Positions 38,147 to 47,944 of a stretch of 64,000 bases of DNA are shown in pieces. Numbering within the stretch: the first letter of the stretch is position 1; every line of letters begins with the position of its first letter. The position numbers were made by a program, and so were the translations under genes. The stretch lies in assembly GCF_002197645.1 (NCBI RefSeq), contig NZ_CP021874.1:992001-1056000 (forward strand), given 5' to 3'. The notes beneath the pieces are model-generated. The model saw nothing but the letters and a program-made list of their open reading frames with translations, did not search any database and was not told where the DNA came from. Source of the stretch: Enterococcus wangshanyuanii (GTDB taxonomy: Bacteria; Bacillota; Bacilli; Lactobacillales; Enterococcaceae).

Positions 38147-41100
38147 TAAAAACCACCCCCTGTATCAATCATGCTTTGACGATCCATTTGATACATTTGT
38201 CGATCTAATTTCATCAATTCTGACGGATTATTCAAATCGACTTTGCCAAAATGATTATGCACCTCTGGTGTACTTGATTGTTGACCTAGCATTTCCAATA
38301 GTGCTTCCATTTTCGCTAACAATGATTCAACCGCCTGACTGCTATCTTTTTCCTCTTTGTTAGCAGTACTCATTTTTTCTTGTGCAGCCATTGATAAACC
38401 GTCTAAAACTGGTGACATAATCTCTTTGTTACCAAGTGAAGCCATGATAGATTGACCAATTTCTCCTAATACTTTCGGCGTTAATGGAATCGCTGCCTCT
38501 TGACCAGCTTCTCCAAATCCTTGTGCTTGTCCTCCGTACATCCCTGCAACAACTGGACGTTTGAAAAGGGCACCTTTCGCATTCCATTTAACATCAATTC
38601 CCGATGGATAAGTAATTTCCTTTCCAAGAACCTTCTTAGTTGAAGTCTTCAAGCCAAAACTAGGAAACTTGATCTTTTTAAAGAAGTCCACAATATCGCC
38701 AATCATTTTGCCAACGTAATCTTTGGCTTGTCTTAGTGGAGTCATAATAGCTTCTTTAACTTTGTTGAATTTTTCCGTAACCATAGAGACTACTTGTTCG
38801 AACTTTTCAGTCAAACCTTGCCATATTCCACTCGCTATATTGATAACCCCTTCTTTGGCTTCGGTAATTTTAAGCACAATTCCATCTTTTACATTAGTAA
38901 AAATCTCCACTGCAGAGTCCTTAATTTTCGAAAACCAATTTACTAAACCATTCCATAGTTCACCTATTTTATTGATAACAGCAACATAAACTTCTACCAC
39001 AGGTGTAATCACACCTTCTTTAAACATTTGCCAAAGTTCACGAGTAACCATTACTATTTCGTTCCATTTTTCATTGAGCCAAGTATATAAATCAGTTAAT
39101 TTCTGTACTATAAAATCGTATACAGAAACTATCGGATCTATAATATATTTCACAATTTGCTCCCAAGCCCATTGAGTAGCTATTTTTATTGCTTCCCAAG
39201 CAATCGTTGCCCCAGCCACTATTAACAACCATATTGCTTCTAATGCAGTTTGCATCAGCGAAATAGGAACCGTAATTATTTTTACAAATGTATCAATAAA
39301 CGGTTTAGTCATTTCAATTAGACTGTTCCAAAAATCCGCAACTACTTGTTTTATTCCGGTCCATGTTTCAGAGAACCACTTTCCCAAATCTGAAAGCTTG
39401 CTACTAATCGCTTCGTGAAACGCTTGCCATTTCTCAACAATCCCATCAATTAAACCTGAGAAGAATTCTGATACTGTAGAAATAATATTGTTCCACGCAT
39501 CTGCAACGGATTTTGAAACGCCTTCCCATGTTTCGGAAAAGAACTTTGCTATTCCATTAAAGGTTTTGGTTGTGAAATCAACGATCTCATCCCAGTATTT
39601 AACAATAATGAAAACTAATGCAGCGATAGCAGCTCCTATTAATACAGGCCAACTAAATATTACAGTAACGATTGATCCCAAAGCTGGTAGTAACGTCCCC
39701 GTAACCCAAGGTATCAATCCAGCTAAAGCGCCGCCTTCTACAAATAATCCCGCTATCGCTCCTATTGAAGTAGCAATCTTACCAAAAAATATTAACAACG
39801 GACCGATGGCCGCTACTAACGCAACTACGCTCATAATAATCTTTTGAACCATCGGATCAGCGTTACTGAATGCTTCAGCGACCTTAGTCAACATTTCAAA
39901 CAAAGGTTTCAAAGCATCCAGCATATCTGATAAAGCGTCCATTAAAGGACCACCAAATTCGATACCTAGATCAGTTACTTGGTTTTTTACCATTTTTAAT
40001 TTTGATTCAAAGGTTTCATACCTTTTTGAAGCTTCATCGGTCAGCGCAGTATTTTCTCCCCATGCCTCTGTTCCTGTTTTTACAGCATCTGAAAAGACAT
40101 CACTTGCTCCCGAAGCTCTTAATAAAGAATCTCGAAGGCGTACTTCTTTAATGTCCATGTCATCTAAAACTTTAATGGCCGTCGTTCCATGTTTTTCCGC
40201 TTCGCTTAAACCTTTGATAAAACTGATTATGGCTCCGGTTGCATCTTCTTTGAACGCTTTGCTAAATTGTTCACTGGACATACCAGCAACATCGGCAAAA
40301 TTATCTAGTGAAGAAGCTGATTTATCTGCATCTTTGACCATTTTCTTTAGTTCAGAAGAAGTAAGCCCCATTTGACCAGAAACAGAAGTTAACTCTTTTC
40401 CTCCAACTCGAATGGCATTTGATACTGATTCCCATGAAAGACCAGCTTTTGCAGCTGTCTCTTTTAGATCATCAAATGCTCCTCCGCCTTTTTCAACTGC
40501 AAGTTGCATCTGAACCATTACTTTAGAAAAAGCAGATCCTCCAGCTTCTGCCTCAACACCGACAGAAGATAATGCAGCAGCGAAACTCATGATTTCAGCT
40601 TCTGACATTCCAACTTGATTACCAGCACCGGCTAATCGCAATCCCATCGCAGTGATTTCTGACTCAGTAGTTGCAAAATTATTTCCCAAATCAACGATCG
40701 TTGCTCCGAGCTTGTCGAACTCGCTTTGGGGCATACCTGTAATGTTTGCCAATCTAGCTAAAGCTGTTGCAGCTTCATCTGCTGACATATTGGTGGATTC
40801 ACCTAAATCGACCATTGTTTTAGTAAACGACAGCACATTTTCTGTCTTAATCCCTAATTGCCCAGCCGATTCTGCAACAGCACTGATCTCAGCAGCTGAA
40901 GCTGGTAGTTCTTTCGCCATATCACGGATTCCTTTTTCCAAGTCTCCATATGATACAGTTACTTTTCCGTTACTATCTACTGCTTCATCAACTGTTTTTT
41001 TTACACCGGCAAACGCAGATTCGAAATCAGAAGCAGCTTTTACTGACAAAGCAGTTCCAGCAACGATCGGGGCAGTAATCCCCATGGAGTATGATTTCCC

Positions 41101-41871
41101 GACATTCTGCATTCCCGATCCTATATTTTTTGCTTTGTCGCTGAAATTCTTCAAACCATCAGTTGCAAGCTTATACTCATTAGTAAATTCTTGACTGGCC
41201 AATTTTGCATCTAATAACTCTTTTTCAAGCTTGTCTACTTCTGTAGAATTTTCTCCAAATTCCTTTTTAGCTAGACTTAGCTGTTTTTCCAAATTATCAA
41301 CTTGATCAGCACTGTTTTTCATCTGATCTGCCAGTCGTTGTTGCTCCAACTTAGCTTTTTGAGCTTCCGTAGCATTGTTGCCTAAAGCCGCTTTCTGTAA
41401 ATCGTATTCTTTATTCAATTTTTCAGAAGAGCTGGCAAGAGATTCTTGCTCCGATTTGAGCTGCTGCATTTGCTGTGCCCGATCTGACTCAGCTTGCTTC
41501 GCTTCTTTTAATTTATCGGAGGTCACAGAAACTTTATTGGCTAGTTGTTGTTCAGCGATTTGAGCAGATCGTAACTCTTTTTCCATTTTAGCCACTGCTT
41601 CTGAATTATCTCCGAATAGGCGCTTAGTCTCCTCTAACGCTTTTTCAGTTGCTTCTGTTTTATTTTTAGCAACTTCATATTGTTTTTCGAGGTTTCCTAA
41701 TGCAGCTGTCAATTTTTGAGTCTCTGTACCATTTACTTTGAGTTGTTCTGATTCAAGTTTCATTTCTTGACGTAGCTTTTTTGCATCGCCTTCCATTTCT
41801 TGAATACCTTGACGGAACTCTTTGTGATAGACTTTAAACGTGACCTTCGTTTCATTGTTTTTATTTGCCAT
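38146..41871 (-). CDS. Tail tape measure protein
   Basis: A 1241-residue protein that sets tail length. The N-terminus is coiled coil (about 1-230). The phage-tail tape measure core follows (SAAEISAVAESAGQLGIKT; VMVQMQLAVEKGGGAF). Several hydrophobic stretches lie at about 660-760 and in the later half, and the C-terminus starts its fold at FGEAGQEAAIPLTP. The start at 41871 has GAGAGGAGG upstream. The reading frame extends further but overlaps the chaperone gene. Confidence 0.95.
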   Translation of the reverse strand: MANKNNETKVTFKVYHKEFRQGIQEMEGDAKKLRQEMKLESEQLKVNGTETQKLTAALGNLEKQYEVAKNKTEATEKALEETKRLFGDNSEAVAKMEKELRSAQIAEQQLANKVSVTSDKLKEAKQAESDRAQQMQQLKSEQESLASSSEKLNKEYDLQKAALGNNATEAQKAKLEQQRLADQMKNSADQVDNLEKQLSLAKKEFGENSTEVDKLEKELLDAKLASQEFTNEYKLATDGLKNFSDKAKNIGSGMQNVGKSYSMGITAPIVAGTALSVKAASDFESAFAGVKKTVDEAVDSNGKVTVSYGDLEKGIRDMAKELPASAAEISAVAESAGQLGIKTENVLSFTKTMVDLGESTNMSADEAATALARLANITGMPQSEFDKLGATIVDLGNNFATTESEITAMGLRLAGAGNQVGMSEAEIMSFAAALSSVGVEAEAGGSAFSKVMVQMQLAVEKGGGAFDDLKETAAKAGLSWESVSNAIRVGGKELTSVSGQMGLTSSELKKMVKDADKSASSLDNFADVAGMSSEQFSKAFKEDATGAIISFIKGLSEAEKHGTTAIKVLDDMDIKEVRLRDSLLRASGASDVFSDAVKTGTEAWGENTALTDEASKRYETFESKLKMVKNQVTDLGIEFGGPLMDALSDMLDALKPLFEMLTKVAEAFSNADPMVQKIIMSVVALVAAIGPLLIFFGKIATSIGAIAGLFVEGGALAGLIPWVTGTLLPALGSIVTVIFSWPVLIGAAIAALVFIIVKYWDEIVDFTTKTFNGIAKFFSETWEGVSKSVADAWNNIISTVSEFFSGLIDGIVEKWQAFHEAISSKLSDLGKWFSETWTGIKQVVADFWNSLIEMTKPFIDTFVKIITVPISLMQTALEAIWLLIVAGATIAWEAIKIATQWAWEQIVKYIIDPIVSVYDFIVQKLTDLYTWLNEKWNEIVMVTRELWQMFKEGVITPVVEVYVAVINKIGELWNGLVNWFSKIKDSAVEIFTNVKDGIVLKITEAKEGVINIASGIWQGLTEKFEQVVSMVTEKFNKVKEAIMTPLRQAKDYVGKMIGDIVDFFKKIKFPSFGLKTSTKKVLGKEITYPSGIDVKWNAKGALFKRPVVAGMYGGQAQGFGEAGQEAAIPLTPKVLGEIGQSIMASLGNKEIMSPVLDGLSMAAQEKMSTANKEEKDSSQAVESLLAKMEALLEMLGQQSSTPEVHNHFGKVDLNNPSELMKLDRQMYQMDRQSMIDTGGGF

Positions 41872-42049
41872 TTTGTTTTGACCTCCTCTCTTCTTCAGAT
41901 AACTTCCATTGCTCAAACGCAGACTTGTTCATTGCTATTTCATGAACAGAACTAAGTGGTAAATGCCAAAAATCATCTTCATTGACACCAAAAATAAAGA
42001 CATAAAGGCTATACAAATCCTCTATGTCTTCTATTTGAATATCCGGCAT
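41861..42049 (-). CDS. Tail assembly chaperone, T part (made by -1 frameshift)
   Basis: A 62-residue ORF (MPDIQIEDIEDLYSLY; ends SEEERRSKQNGK) that overlaps the tape measure start by 11 bp. It has no clear ribosome site of its own. Its frame is exactly -1 to the upstream chaperone gene and open back to the A-run, so it should be produced mainly as the C-terminal extension of a fused G-T protein, as in lambda. Confidence 0.8.
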   Translation of the reverse strand: MPDIQIEDIEDLYSLYVFIFGVNEDDFWHLPLSSVHEIAMNKSAFEQWKLSEEERRSKQNGK

Positions 42050-42057
42050 TGCTCCAG

Positions 42058-42396
42058 TTACTTTTTTTTACTAGTTCGCTTTTTAAAAGCTTTCGCAAAT
42101 TCTTGTCGACCTTTTTTGCTAATCACTGCAACTAAAATCGGCATTGCTTCTTCCATATCTAAATCATATTTGGATAAGAATGTCTCGTACTCCATCCCTT
42201 GAGGGTTGGCTTGGCGATATGCCAAAAAGACGCTATCAATAAGGACAAATTCATCAATATCTTCTTGTTTAATCATTGCTCCAATGATCAACTTAGTTTT
42301 GAATCCCTCTTTGTCACGAAGATTTTTCATCGTTAATGCATTGATTTGAGGATTAATCGTTACTTCCTCATCATTATTCAAAATGATTGTTTTCAT
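42058..42396 (-). CDS. Tail assembly chaperone, G part
   Basis: A 112-residue protein, MKTIILNNDEEVTINPQINA at the start and a lysine run at the end. The position between major tail protein and tape measure is that of the gpG/TAC family, which coats the tape measure during tail assembly. The last sense codons form a slippery heptamer (next entry). Confidence 0.85.
   Translation of the reverse strand: MKTIILNNDEEVTINPQINALTMKNLRDKEGFKTKLIIGAMIKQEDIDEFVLIDSVFLAYRQANPQGMEYETFLSKYDLDMEEAMPILVAVISKKGRQEFAKAFKKRTSKKK
42061..42067 (-). other. Slippery heptamer A AAA AAG for -1 frameshift
   Basis: The minus strand reads T, eight A, G, then TAA. In the zero frame the codons are AAA AAA AAG TAA. A -1 slip on A AAA AAG gives GTA ACT GGA GCA ATG and joins the 62-residue ORF without a stop. 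The fused product would be about 178 residues. Confidence 0.88.
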
Positions 42397-42417
42397 TCAT
42401 TCTTCCTCCATTCACTA

Positions 42418-42999
42418 CTACGGCTGCTCTACGCCATCTTCTTTGACAAGATCATAACTGAAATTTTTCCGCCATTGATCAGCTAAGTCTTTTGTCATTT
42501 CATCTACAAATCCTTCGTAATAAAATTCGCCTGCTTCGTCAGGTAATTCAGTAAAACTGATTTCAAGTTGAGCAACTTCATCACTTGATGTGTCAATAGT
42601 AAAAGTAAGACCAACTGAAGAATTGGCTTTAGGAAAAGCAATCACTTTAGTGACATCTTTAAAATCATCGACAATATCAGCTGTTAACGTAAATTCTTCT
42701 CCTAAACTTTTTGTTCCGTATGAGTAAACACCCGGCTTCAAACCTTCGTTCTTAATTCCAAAAATACGTCGATAAACATCCACCTTAACAAACGCTGAAA
42801 TCGTTCCAGTCATTCGAACAGGTTTACTTTTTTCTTCCAATGTCACTCCCCCGCATTTAGCAGAAACGACACGCATTTCAGTTTCTCCGGAAAGTGTTCC
42901 AGTACAACCAAAACTTTTGGCGATCGCATCATCTTTAAATTTCACAGCGACATTCGCGATATCAACAGGGTAAAATGTTTCAATAATTGTTTGTCCCAT
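42418..42999 (-). CDS. Major tail protein
   Basis: A 193-residue tail tube protein by position and fold character (beta-rich; KSFGCTGTLSGETEM, KPGVYSYGTKSLGEEF). It polymerises around the tape measure. AGGAGG stands before the ATG. Confidence 0.85.
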   Translation of the reverse strand: MGQTIIETFYPVDIANVAVKFKDDAIAKSFGCTGTLSGETEMRVVSAKCGGVTLEEKSKPVRMTGTISAFVKVDVYRRIFGIKNEGLKPGVYSYGTKSLGEEFTLTADIVDDFKDVTKVIAFPKANSSVGLTFTIDTSSDEVAQLEISFTELPDEAGEFYYEGFVDEMTKDLADQWRKNFSYDLVKEDGVEQP

Positions 43000-43000
43000 A

Positions 43001-43441
43001 TTATTTTCCTCCTAGTGATTTTTCTATTTCTTCATGTAGTGCGTTTTCCAGTGTTTCTGTAATTTCTGGTACTTTTCTTTGCATGCCTTTTCTCATAAAT
43101 TCTTTTGGCTCGTTTTTCCAAGACGTTCCAATTGCTAAATCAGGATATTTCAAATAATTGAATTTAGCAGTTGGTCGGATAGTAAACCCTAAATTTTCAT
43201 GTTTAGTGTTCAGAGATCGACTTTCTTTCGCATGAGCGTGCCCTTTCAGTCTTTTCTTAAGATCCGACAACGGCATCTCTTTAATAATTTCAGAGCCAGC
43301 CTCTTTCTCGATTTTTGTTTCTAAAGTTCTATTAATGATCTGTTCCGACTTATCAGGAATCCTTTTCATCGCCTCAATTAGTCGATCGATTTCAACTAAA
43401 TCAACTTCCCAACTAGTGCTTGAATTAAAATTAGCAGCCAT
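43001..43441 (-). CDS. Tail completion / HK97 gp10-like protein
   Basis: A 146-residue protein, MAANFNSSTSWEVDLVEIDR at the start. Its basic, alpha-rich N-terminal part and position just before the major tail gene fit a neck or tail-completion role (HK97 gp10 group). The start at 43441 follows GGCGGCG. A longer frame overlaps the preceding gene too far. Confidence 0.72.
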   Translation of the reverse strand: MAANFNSSTSWEVDLVEIDRLIEAMKRIPDKSEQIINRTLETKIEKEAGSEIIKEMPLSDLKKRLKGHAHAKESRSLNTKHENLGFTIRPTAKFNYLKYPDLAIGTSWKNEPKEFMRKGMQRKVPEITETLENALHEEIEKSLGGK

Positions 43442-43847
43442 ACGGTATTCGCCGCCTAAAAATGAATTGAATCTCATCAATATAGGCATCTTGTTTCCCT
43501 TTTTGGATTGCCACTTTTTTCGAGGATTCAAAACTATAAACTTTCCCATGCAACGCGCTAATAATATCAAGAGAAAAGTCATCTAAATCATCACGATTTT
43601 CAGAATAAAAAGCTAAAAGGACCAATTGAGACAATTCGGCTTTATTGTCAGCCATGCTAAAACCACCTGTTTCAAAACGGAAATAATGATAGCCACATTT
43701 ATCCGCTTCAATTTCTGATAATTGATCATCGCTAACTGTATCTTGGAAAATACTTAATCCTGAAAGATCCTCGATTGTCTTAATCAAAAACTTATTCGCT
43801 TTTTCCAATCTTTCTTTTGCGCTATTAATCTGAGAATTTTCCGTCAA
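43431..43847 (-). CDS. Tail terminator-like protein
   Basis: A 138-residue protein (ELSQLVLLAFYSENRDDLDDF; FIFRRRIPYGC at the end). A TTG start at 43847 overlaps the previous stop (TTGA) with AGGTG 7 nt upstream. Order and size match the tail terminator of siphoviruses. The family is inferred. Confidence 0.65.
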   Translation of the reverse strand: MTENSQINSAKERLEKANKFLIKTIEDLSGLSIFQDTVSDDQLSEIEADKCGYHYFRFETGGFSMADNKAELSQLVLLAFYSENRDDLDDFSLDIISALHGKVYSFESSKKVAIQKGKQDAYIDEIQFIFRRRIPYGC

Positions 43848-44197
43848 AACTTTTCACCTACTTTGGTTAAGTACCAATAAAGTGTTGTCTTTTGTTTATC
43901 CAAACTAGTTTTAGAAACCTCATACTTAATTGAATCAATTTTTACTACACTATCTGATCCAATCGTTTTTCTTAATTCAGCAGAGCATTGCGTTTTTAAC
44001 TTTAGTGACAGTTCTTTCCCCATCGTTTGGAACAAATGATAATCCTGTTCTCGCGCTTCTAGCTCTTCAAAAAAAAGAGTTCCCTCTTCTGAGAACTCTT
44101 CTCCTATTTTTTTATTTGCTTTACCTAACTTTGTTTTGACTTTACCGAAATGTAATACTCCATCATTGTATGATTCAATACGTTTCTTTCTGCCCAT
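43844..44197 (-). CDS. Head-tail joining / head closure protein
   Basis: A 117-residue protein. DGVLHFGKVKTKL and IKYEVSKTSLDKQKTTLYW are the strands typical of phage head closure (SPP1 gp16-like) proteins. It lies in the expected place after the connector gene. Confidence 0.72.
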   Translation of the reverse strand: MGRKKRIESYNDGVLHFGKVKTKLGKANKKIGEEFSEEGTLFFEELEAREQDYHLFQTMGKELSLKLKTQCSAELRKTIGSDSVVKIDSIKYEVSKTSLDKQKTTLYWYLTKVGEKF

Positions 44198-44501
44198 CGG
44201 CTTCCCGCCTTTCTTGCGCAGCTCTAATTTGTAATGAAATAATATCAGCTCTATGATCTTCCCAAAAATACTGGAGAGTGTTGTTCCAAGAGTATTGACA
44301 ATATAACTTTAGAAGTTTTCTACCTTTGATCGAACTGAGTTTTTCACCGTCCAAAAAGTCAAGTTTACCAGTTTTATCTTCAATTTCAGCCATTCCTTCA
44401 ATAATGGATTCTTTAATATCTTCATCAAACTCAGAAAAAGAAACTCGAAGTTTCTTTTTGATCATTTCAAAAAGATCGTCATATTTTTCTGGAAAATCCA
44501 T
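44175..44501 (-). CDS. Head-tail connector protein
   Basis: A 108-residue mainly helical protein (KLLKLYCQYSWNNTLQYFWE) in the position of the gp6-like adaptor that docks on the portal. It overlaps the next gene by 23 bp. AGGAGG before the ATG. Confidence 0.75.
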   Translation of the reverse strand: MDFPEKYDDLFEMIKKKLRVSFSEFDEDIKESIIEGMAEIEDKTGKLDFLDGEKLSSIKGRKLLKLYCQYSWNNTLQYFWEDHRADIISLQIRAAQERREADGQKETY

Positions 44502-44512
44502 AACAGATCCTC

Positions 44513-44680
44513 CTATTCTTCTTTTTCCTCAACCTTTTCAAGATAGATTTGTCCGTACTTGTTTTTTTCGGGATTAGTTAATGTCGAGATACGAGCTGGT
44601 GCTTTACTACCTTCGTATGGATCACCAATTTCATAGATTCTGTCGTTATCTTCAAACCTTCGAATCACTTTGTATTCCAT
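44513..44680 (-). CDS. Small phage structural-module protein (55 residues)
   Basis: AGGAGG stands 7 nt before the ATG. The product starts MEYKVIRRFEDNDRIYEIGD, contains ARISTLTNPEKNKYGQ and ends with acidic EEKEE. It resembles short ORFs after capsid genes in Gram-positive phages. Function unknown. It is too short for many gene callers. Confidence 0.7.
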   Translation of the reverse strand: MEYKVIRRFEDNDRIYEIGDPYEGSKAPARISTLTNPEKNKYGQIYLEKVEEKEE

Positions 44681-44691
44681 GCTTATACCTC

Positions 44692-45912
44692 CTATGGTTT
44701 CTCTACTTCTTCATTAGTTTCTTCTGGTGTCGGTTCCAATAAATGCCCTGGACGTTTTACATCAATCGGTCCATCACCAGTCGCCATTGTTGCACCTTGC
44801 ATATCGGATAAATCATATACAAAGAAAGCATTTTGGTGTTTGGCAAGACCTGTTCCATAAAACTTAGTGACAAATAAATCTAAATCTTCAATTGCTAATG
44901 TTTCTTCATATTTTTTAAGTTCGGTGTTTCCAGACACAGCTAACAAATAATTTTTCAACACGCCGACCGTCATTTCATCTTCTTCTACTGCGTAGCTTTT
45001 AATGATTTTTTCACCAGTAGGAAGATTCGTCAGAACCCACTTACCTTCATCTGTTTGATAAGCAAGATTTGGAAACAATTTTGTCCAATATGTCACTGGA
45101 TGAACAAGAGCCGACATCTCACCAATATCAGTTTTTTCTTCGGCGAATTTCGCCCGAACACCTGCCAAAGATAAAGGTTTGAGATCATTCAATTTAAGGC
45201 GGTCTTTTTTAGGATAAACACCATCCACTGCTCCAGATAATTTCATTGTCAACCCAATTGGTTGATCTTTCCCGTTCCCACGAACGATTGCAATTTCTAA
45301 AGAAGCAGCCATAATTTCATACATTACTGTAGTTACGTATTGAGCTAGCCAAGCCGGTCCTAACTTGAAAAATCCTTTGACCATTACAACGTAACCAGAT
45401 AGCTTACTTGTTTCAAAGTTGATCGTCTTAATACTGTCCAAAAGAATTTGTTTAATATCATCCGGCACACGTCCCCAAAAAGCAGTTTGCTTCGTCGGAT
45501 CAATATAAACATATTTCATAAGCGCGCCTGTTTGGTGAGCATCTACTAAAGAGATAATTGGGTGCTCCTCTGTTAATCGTGAGAAAATATCTTCAACGAT
45601 CGTTTCAGGAAAAACTTCATCCAAGCCATCAAATGATTGTTTTTCAACCGCTTTATTGAAAAAAGTTCTTTCTTTCGCTGTCATTGGTTTCATTAATCCA
45701 CGATCGACTAAAGCTTTTTCATCAAGAGCAGCTTCATTGATTTCTTCAATTAATGCTTCTGCTTTCTCAGCAAAACTATTTTGCATACCTTCAGCGAAAT
45801 CATTAAACGCTGCCTTCTGTTCTTCTTCTGTACCATTTTTCATAGCATCGTACCATGCAGCACGCTGCTTTTCTAACTCACCTTTAATAACATCTAGATT
45901 TAATAGTGTCAT
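44692..45912 (-). CDS. Major capsid protein (HK97 fold)
   Basis: A 406-residue HK97-type capsid subunit. An N-terminal helical delta/scaffold region (about 1-100) is removed by the neighbouring ClpP-like protease in related phages. FPETIVEDIFSRL and AIVRGNGKDQPIG mark the core. It assembles the icosahedral head. The C-terminal tail is Glu/Pro-rich. Confidence 0.93.
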   Translation of the reverse strand: MTLLNLDVIKGELEKQRAAWYDAMKNGTEEEQKAAFNDFAEGMQNSFAEKAEALIEEINEAALDEKALVDRGLMKPMTAKERTFFNKAVEKQSFDGLDEVFPETIVEDIFSRLTEEHPIISLVDAHQTGALMKYVYIDPTKQTAFWGRVPDDIKQILLDSIKTINFETSKLSGYVVMVKGFFKLGPAWLAQYVTTVMYEIMAASLEIAIVRGNGKDQPIGLTMKLSGAVDGVYPKKDRLKLNDLKPLSLAGVRAKFAEEKTDIGEMSALVHPVTYWTKLFPNLAYQTDEGKWVLTNLPTGEKIIKSYAVEEDEMTVGVLKNYLLAVSGNTELKKYEETLAIEDLDLFVTKFYGTGLAKHQNAFFVYDLSDMQGATMATGDGPIDVKRPGHLLEPTPEETNEEVEKP

Positions 45913-45924
45913 TTGTTTTTCCTC

Positions 45925-46653
45925 CTAATTGAAAACATTTGCCATATTACCTAGCAAACTCTTCTTATTTTCTTTATCATTCATTTTTTCGTTCTTTTGA
46001 TCTTCTGGTTTTCTTTGTCCATATTTATTCATCAGGCGTGCTTTGATATCTTCGCCTGCAGTCGGTTCTTTAACAGTCTCAATGATCTCATCAGCAAACC
46101 CATAGGCTAAAGCTTCCTCTGCAGTCAAAAATTCTTCTGCCTTTAATAACTCACGAAGTTCTTCTTCCGTTCCGACAAATTTTTCCATGTATGTTGCAAC
46201 AAACGAATCTTCCGATTTCCGTAAACGAGTAACTACTTTTTCAAGTTCATCGGCATTACCAGCAACGTAAGTCCAAGGGTTATGGATCATAAACTGTGTA
46301 TTGACCGGCATAATGATTTTGTCAGCACCGAAGGCAATGATTGTTGCTGAACTAGCAGCAACTCCATCAATATAGGCGTTGATCGTCTTTTCTGATTGTT
46401 TAAATAAGTTCGAAATCGTGATCCCTTCGAATACTTCGCCACCGAAGCTTTGAATGTGCACATTAATCACATCAGTTTCGATTTCGTTTAGCGCATTGAT
46501 TACTCCTCTTGCCGTAATAGTTTCTCCCCACCAACCATCACCAATATCTCCATAAAGATATAAGTCTGTCTCATTTGGTGAAGTTTCGCTTTTCTTCGCT
46601 TCTAAGCGAAATGCTACTTCTCCCAAATGATGATTTTTCAACGATTTGTCCAT
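45925..46653 (-). CDS. ClpP-like head maturation protease
   Basis: A 242-residue serine protease of the ClpP-type prohead class. The nucleophile Ser is S101 (GVAASSAT) and His is H124 (MIHNPW). Both fit the ClpP catalytic pattern. It cleaves the capsid scaffold region. The start at 46653 has GGGAGG 8 nt upstream, one base past the portal gene. Confidence 0.92.
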   Translation of the reverse strand: MDKSLKNHHLGEVAFRLEAKKSETSPNETDLYLYGDIGDGWWGETITARGVINALNEIETDVINVHIQSFGGEVFEGITISNLFKQSEKTINAYIDGVAASSATIIAFGADKIIMPVNTQFMIHNPWTYVAGNADELEKVVTRLRKSEDSFVATYMEKFVGTEEELRELLKAEEFLTAEEALAYGFADEIIETVKEPTAGEDIKARLMNKYGQRKPEDQKNEKMNDKENKKSLLGNMANVFN

Positions 46654-46654
46654 T

Positions 46655-47929
46655 CTATTCACCTCCCTTCAAATTTATAAATCCCAGCAACTTATCAACT
46701 GCAGCTTTTATTTCTTTTTCAGCTTCTTTTGCGTTTTGATAATTTTTTGTCACATAATACTCATTAGCCCAATCTTGATCTATTGGTTCTTCGCCTAATT
46801 TAAGCAATATATCATTAGGAGAATAAACCCCGATACGCAAATAAGCCTCTGCTGCATTAGCAAACGCTACTGGGTCATGTGTATAAATGACGTTGGTTTG
46901 GATCTTCATTTTTGTCCCTTTTAGAACCAATTCTTTCCTATACAACTTTCGATTGATTTCGAATTGTAGAATACCGGCAATCGGGCGGATAGCATCATCA
47001 ATGTATTTATTGTTTAATCCTTCATTGTCAGCTACATCGCCTTTGATGATTCCACGTGGAATTCCCATTGCATCTGCCGTCATATTTAAAATATCTTCGA
47101 ATGTACTTGTAATATCACGAGTTGTAACAGCACCGCTTTTAGTATTCCCCGGTGCCGCTTCAATCTTGTCTAAAGATAATCCTTCTTCCATAGGTGTCAA
47201 TGAATCTTTGTCGCTGAAAATGGCTTTAAATCTCTCGGTGAAGATTTCATCTAAAATCTCATCGTATTCAGTGCTAATTGTCCCATCTGGATTTTCAACC
47301 ATCTTAGTTTTGAATTGCTCAAATGCAGTTCCAATCATCAATTTCAATTTGATAGCATTCCCACGATTGTAATTCCGAATTGTTCCGTTAATTAATTTCC
47401 CATAGTCTTCATAAACACTATCGATAATTTCTTTTACTTTCCCGTTATTCAATTTGAAGTGGAGAACATCTTCTTCTTTTAGCGATCGTTTTAATTGGTA
47501 GCCACCTGGTAACGTGATATTTTTGTAGATATTTTGCTCAAATGAATACTTTTCAACTATAAAATCTGTAGCTACGATCAAATTTCCTTCTTTTGATTGA
47601 ATCACAAGTGCTCCATCTTCATAATTGAAAATCATCTGATAAATCAGATCGAAAATGAAATCAGTTTTGTTTTGGTTTTTATTCGGCTCATAATTAAATA
47701 GCCACCAATTATCACCTTGTTCTTTCTTACCATTGACATACGTTTGAAAATCACACAAGGAAATAGTATTCGCAATCCTGCTGATACACACATTCAAGGC
47801 ATATTGTTTATATTTTGGATTTCGACCCCAATCTTCTAAAACCGTTTTAAAATCATTTGATTTTCCTTTCTGTCCATCAGAAAAGAAACGCCTGATAATG
47901 GGCCAATCTCTAATTGCTAAAACACTCAC
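46655..47929 (-). CDS. Phage portal protein
   Basis: A 424-residue portal of the HK97 class, the dodecameric DNA channel of the head. Helical core elements such as TADAMGIPRGIIKG and NEGLNNKYIDDAI are visible. GTG start with GGTGG upstream. Confidence 0.92.
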   Translation of the reverse strand: MSVLAIRDWPIIRRFFSDGQKGKSNDFKTVLEDWGRNPKYKQYALNVCISRIANTISLCDFQTYVNGKKEQGDNWWLFNYEPNKNQNKTDFIFDLIYQMIFNYEDGALVIQSKEGNLIVATDFIVEKYSFEQNIYKNITLPGGYQLKRSLKEEDVLHFKLNNGKVKEIIDSVYEDYGKLINGTIRNYNRGNAIKLKLMIGTAFEQFKTKMVENPDGTISTEYDEILDEIFTERFKAIFSDKDSLTPMEEGLSLDKIEAAPGNTKSGAVTTRDITSTFEDILNMTADAMGIPRGIIKGDVADNEGLNNKYIDDAIRPIAGILQFEINRKLYRKELVLKGTKMKIQTNVIYTHDPVAFANAAEAYLRIGVYSPNDILLKLGEEPIDQDWANEYYVTKNYQNAKEAEKEIKAAVDKLLGFINLKGGE

Positions 47930-47944
47930 ATTTTCACCACCCTT

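Noticed and set aside
38723..41563. Several plus-strand frames inside the tape measure gene
   Set aside because: They are reverse-strand shadows of a long, confident coding gene.
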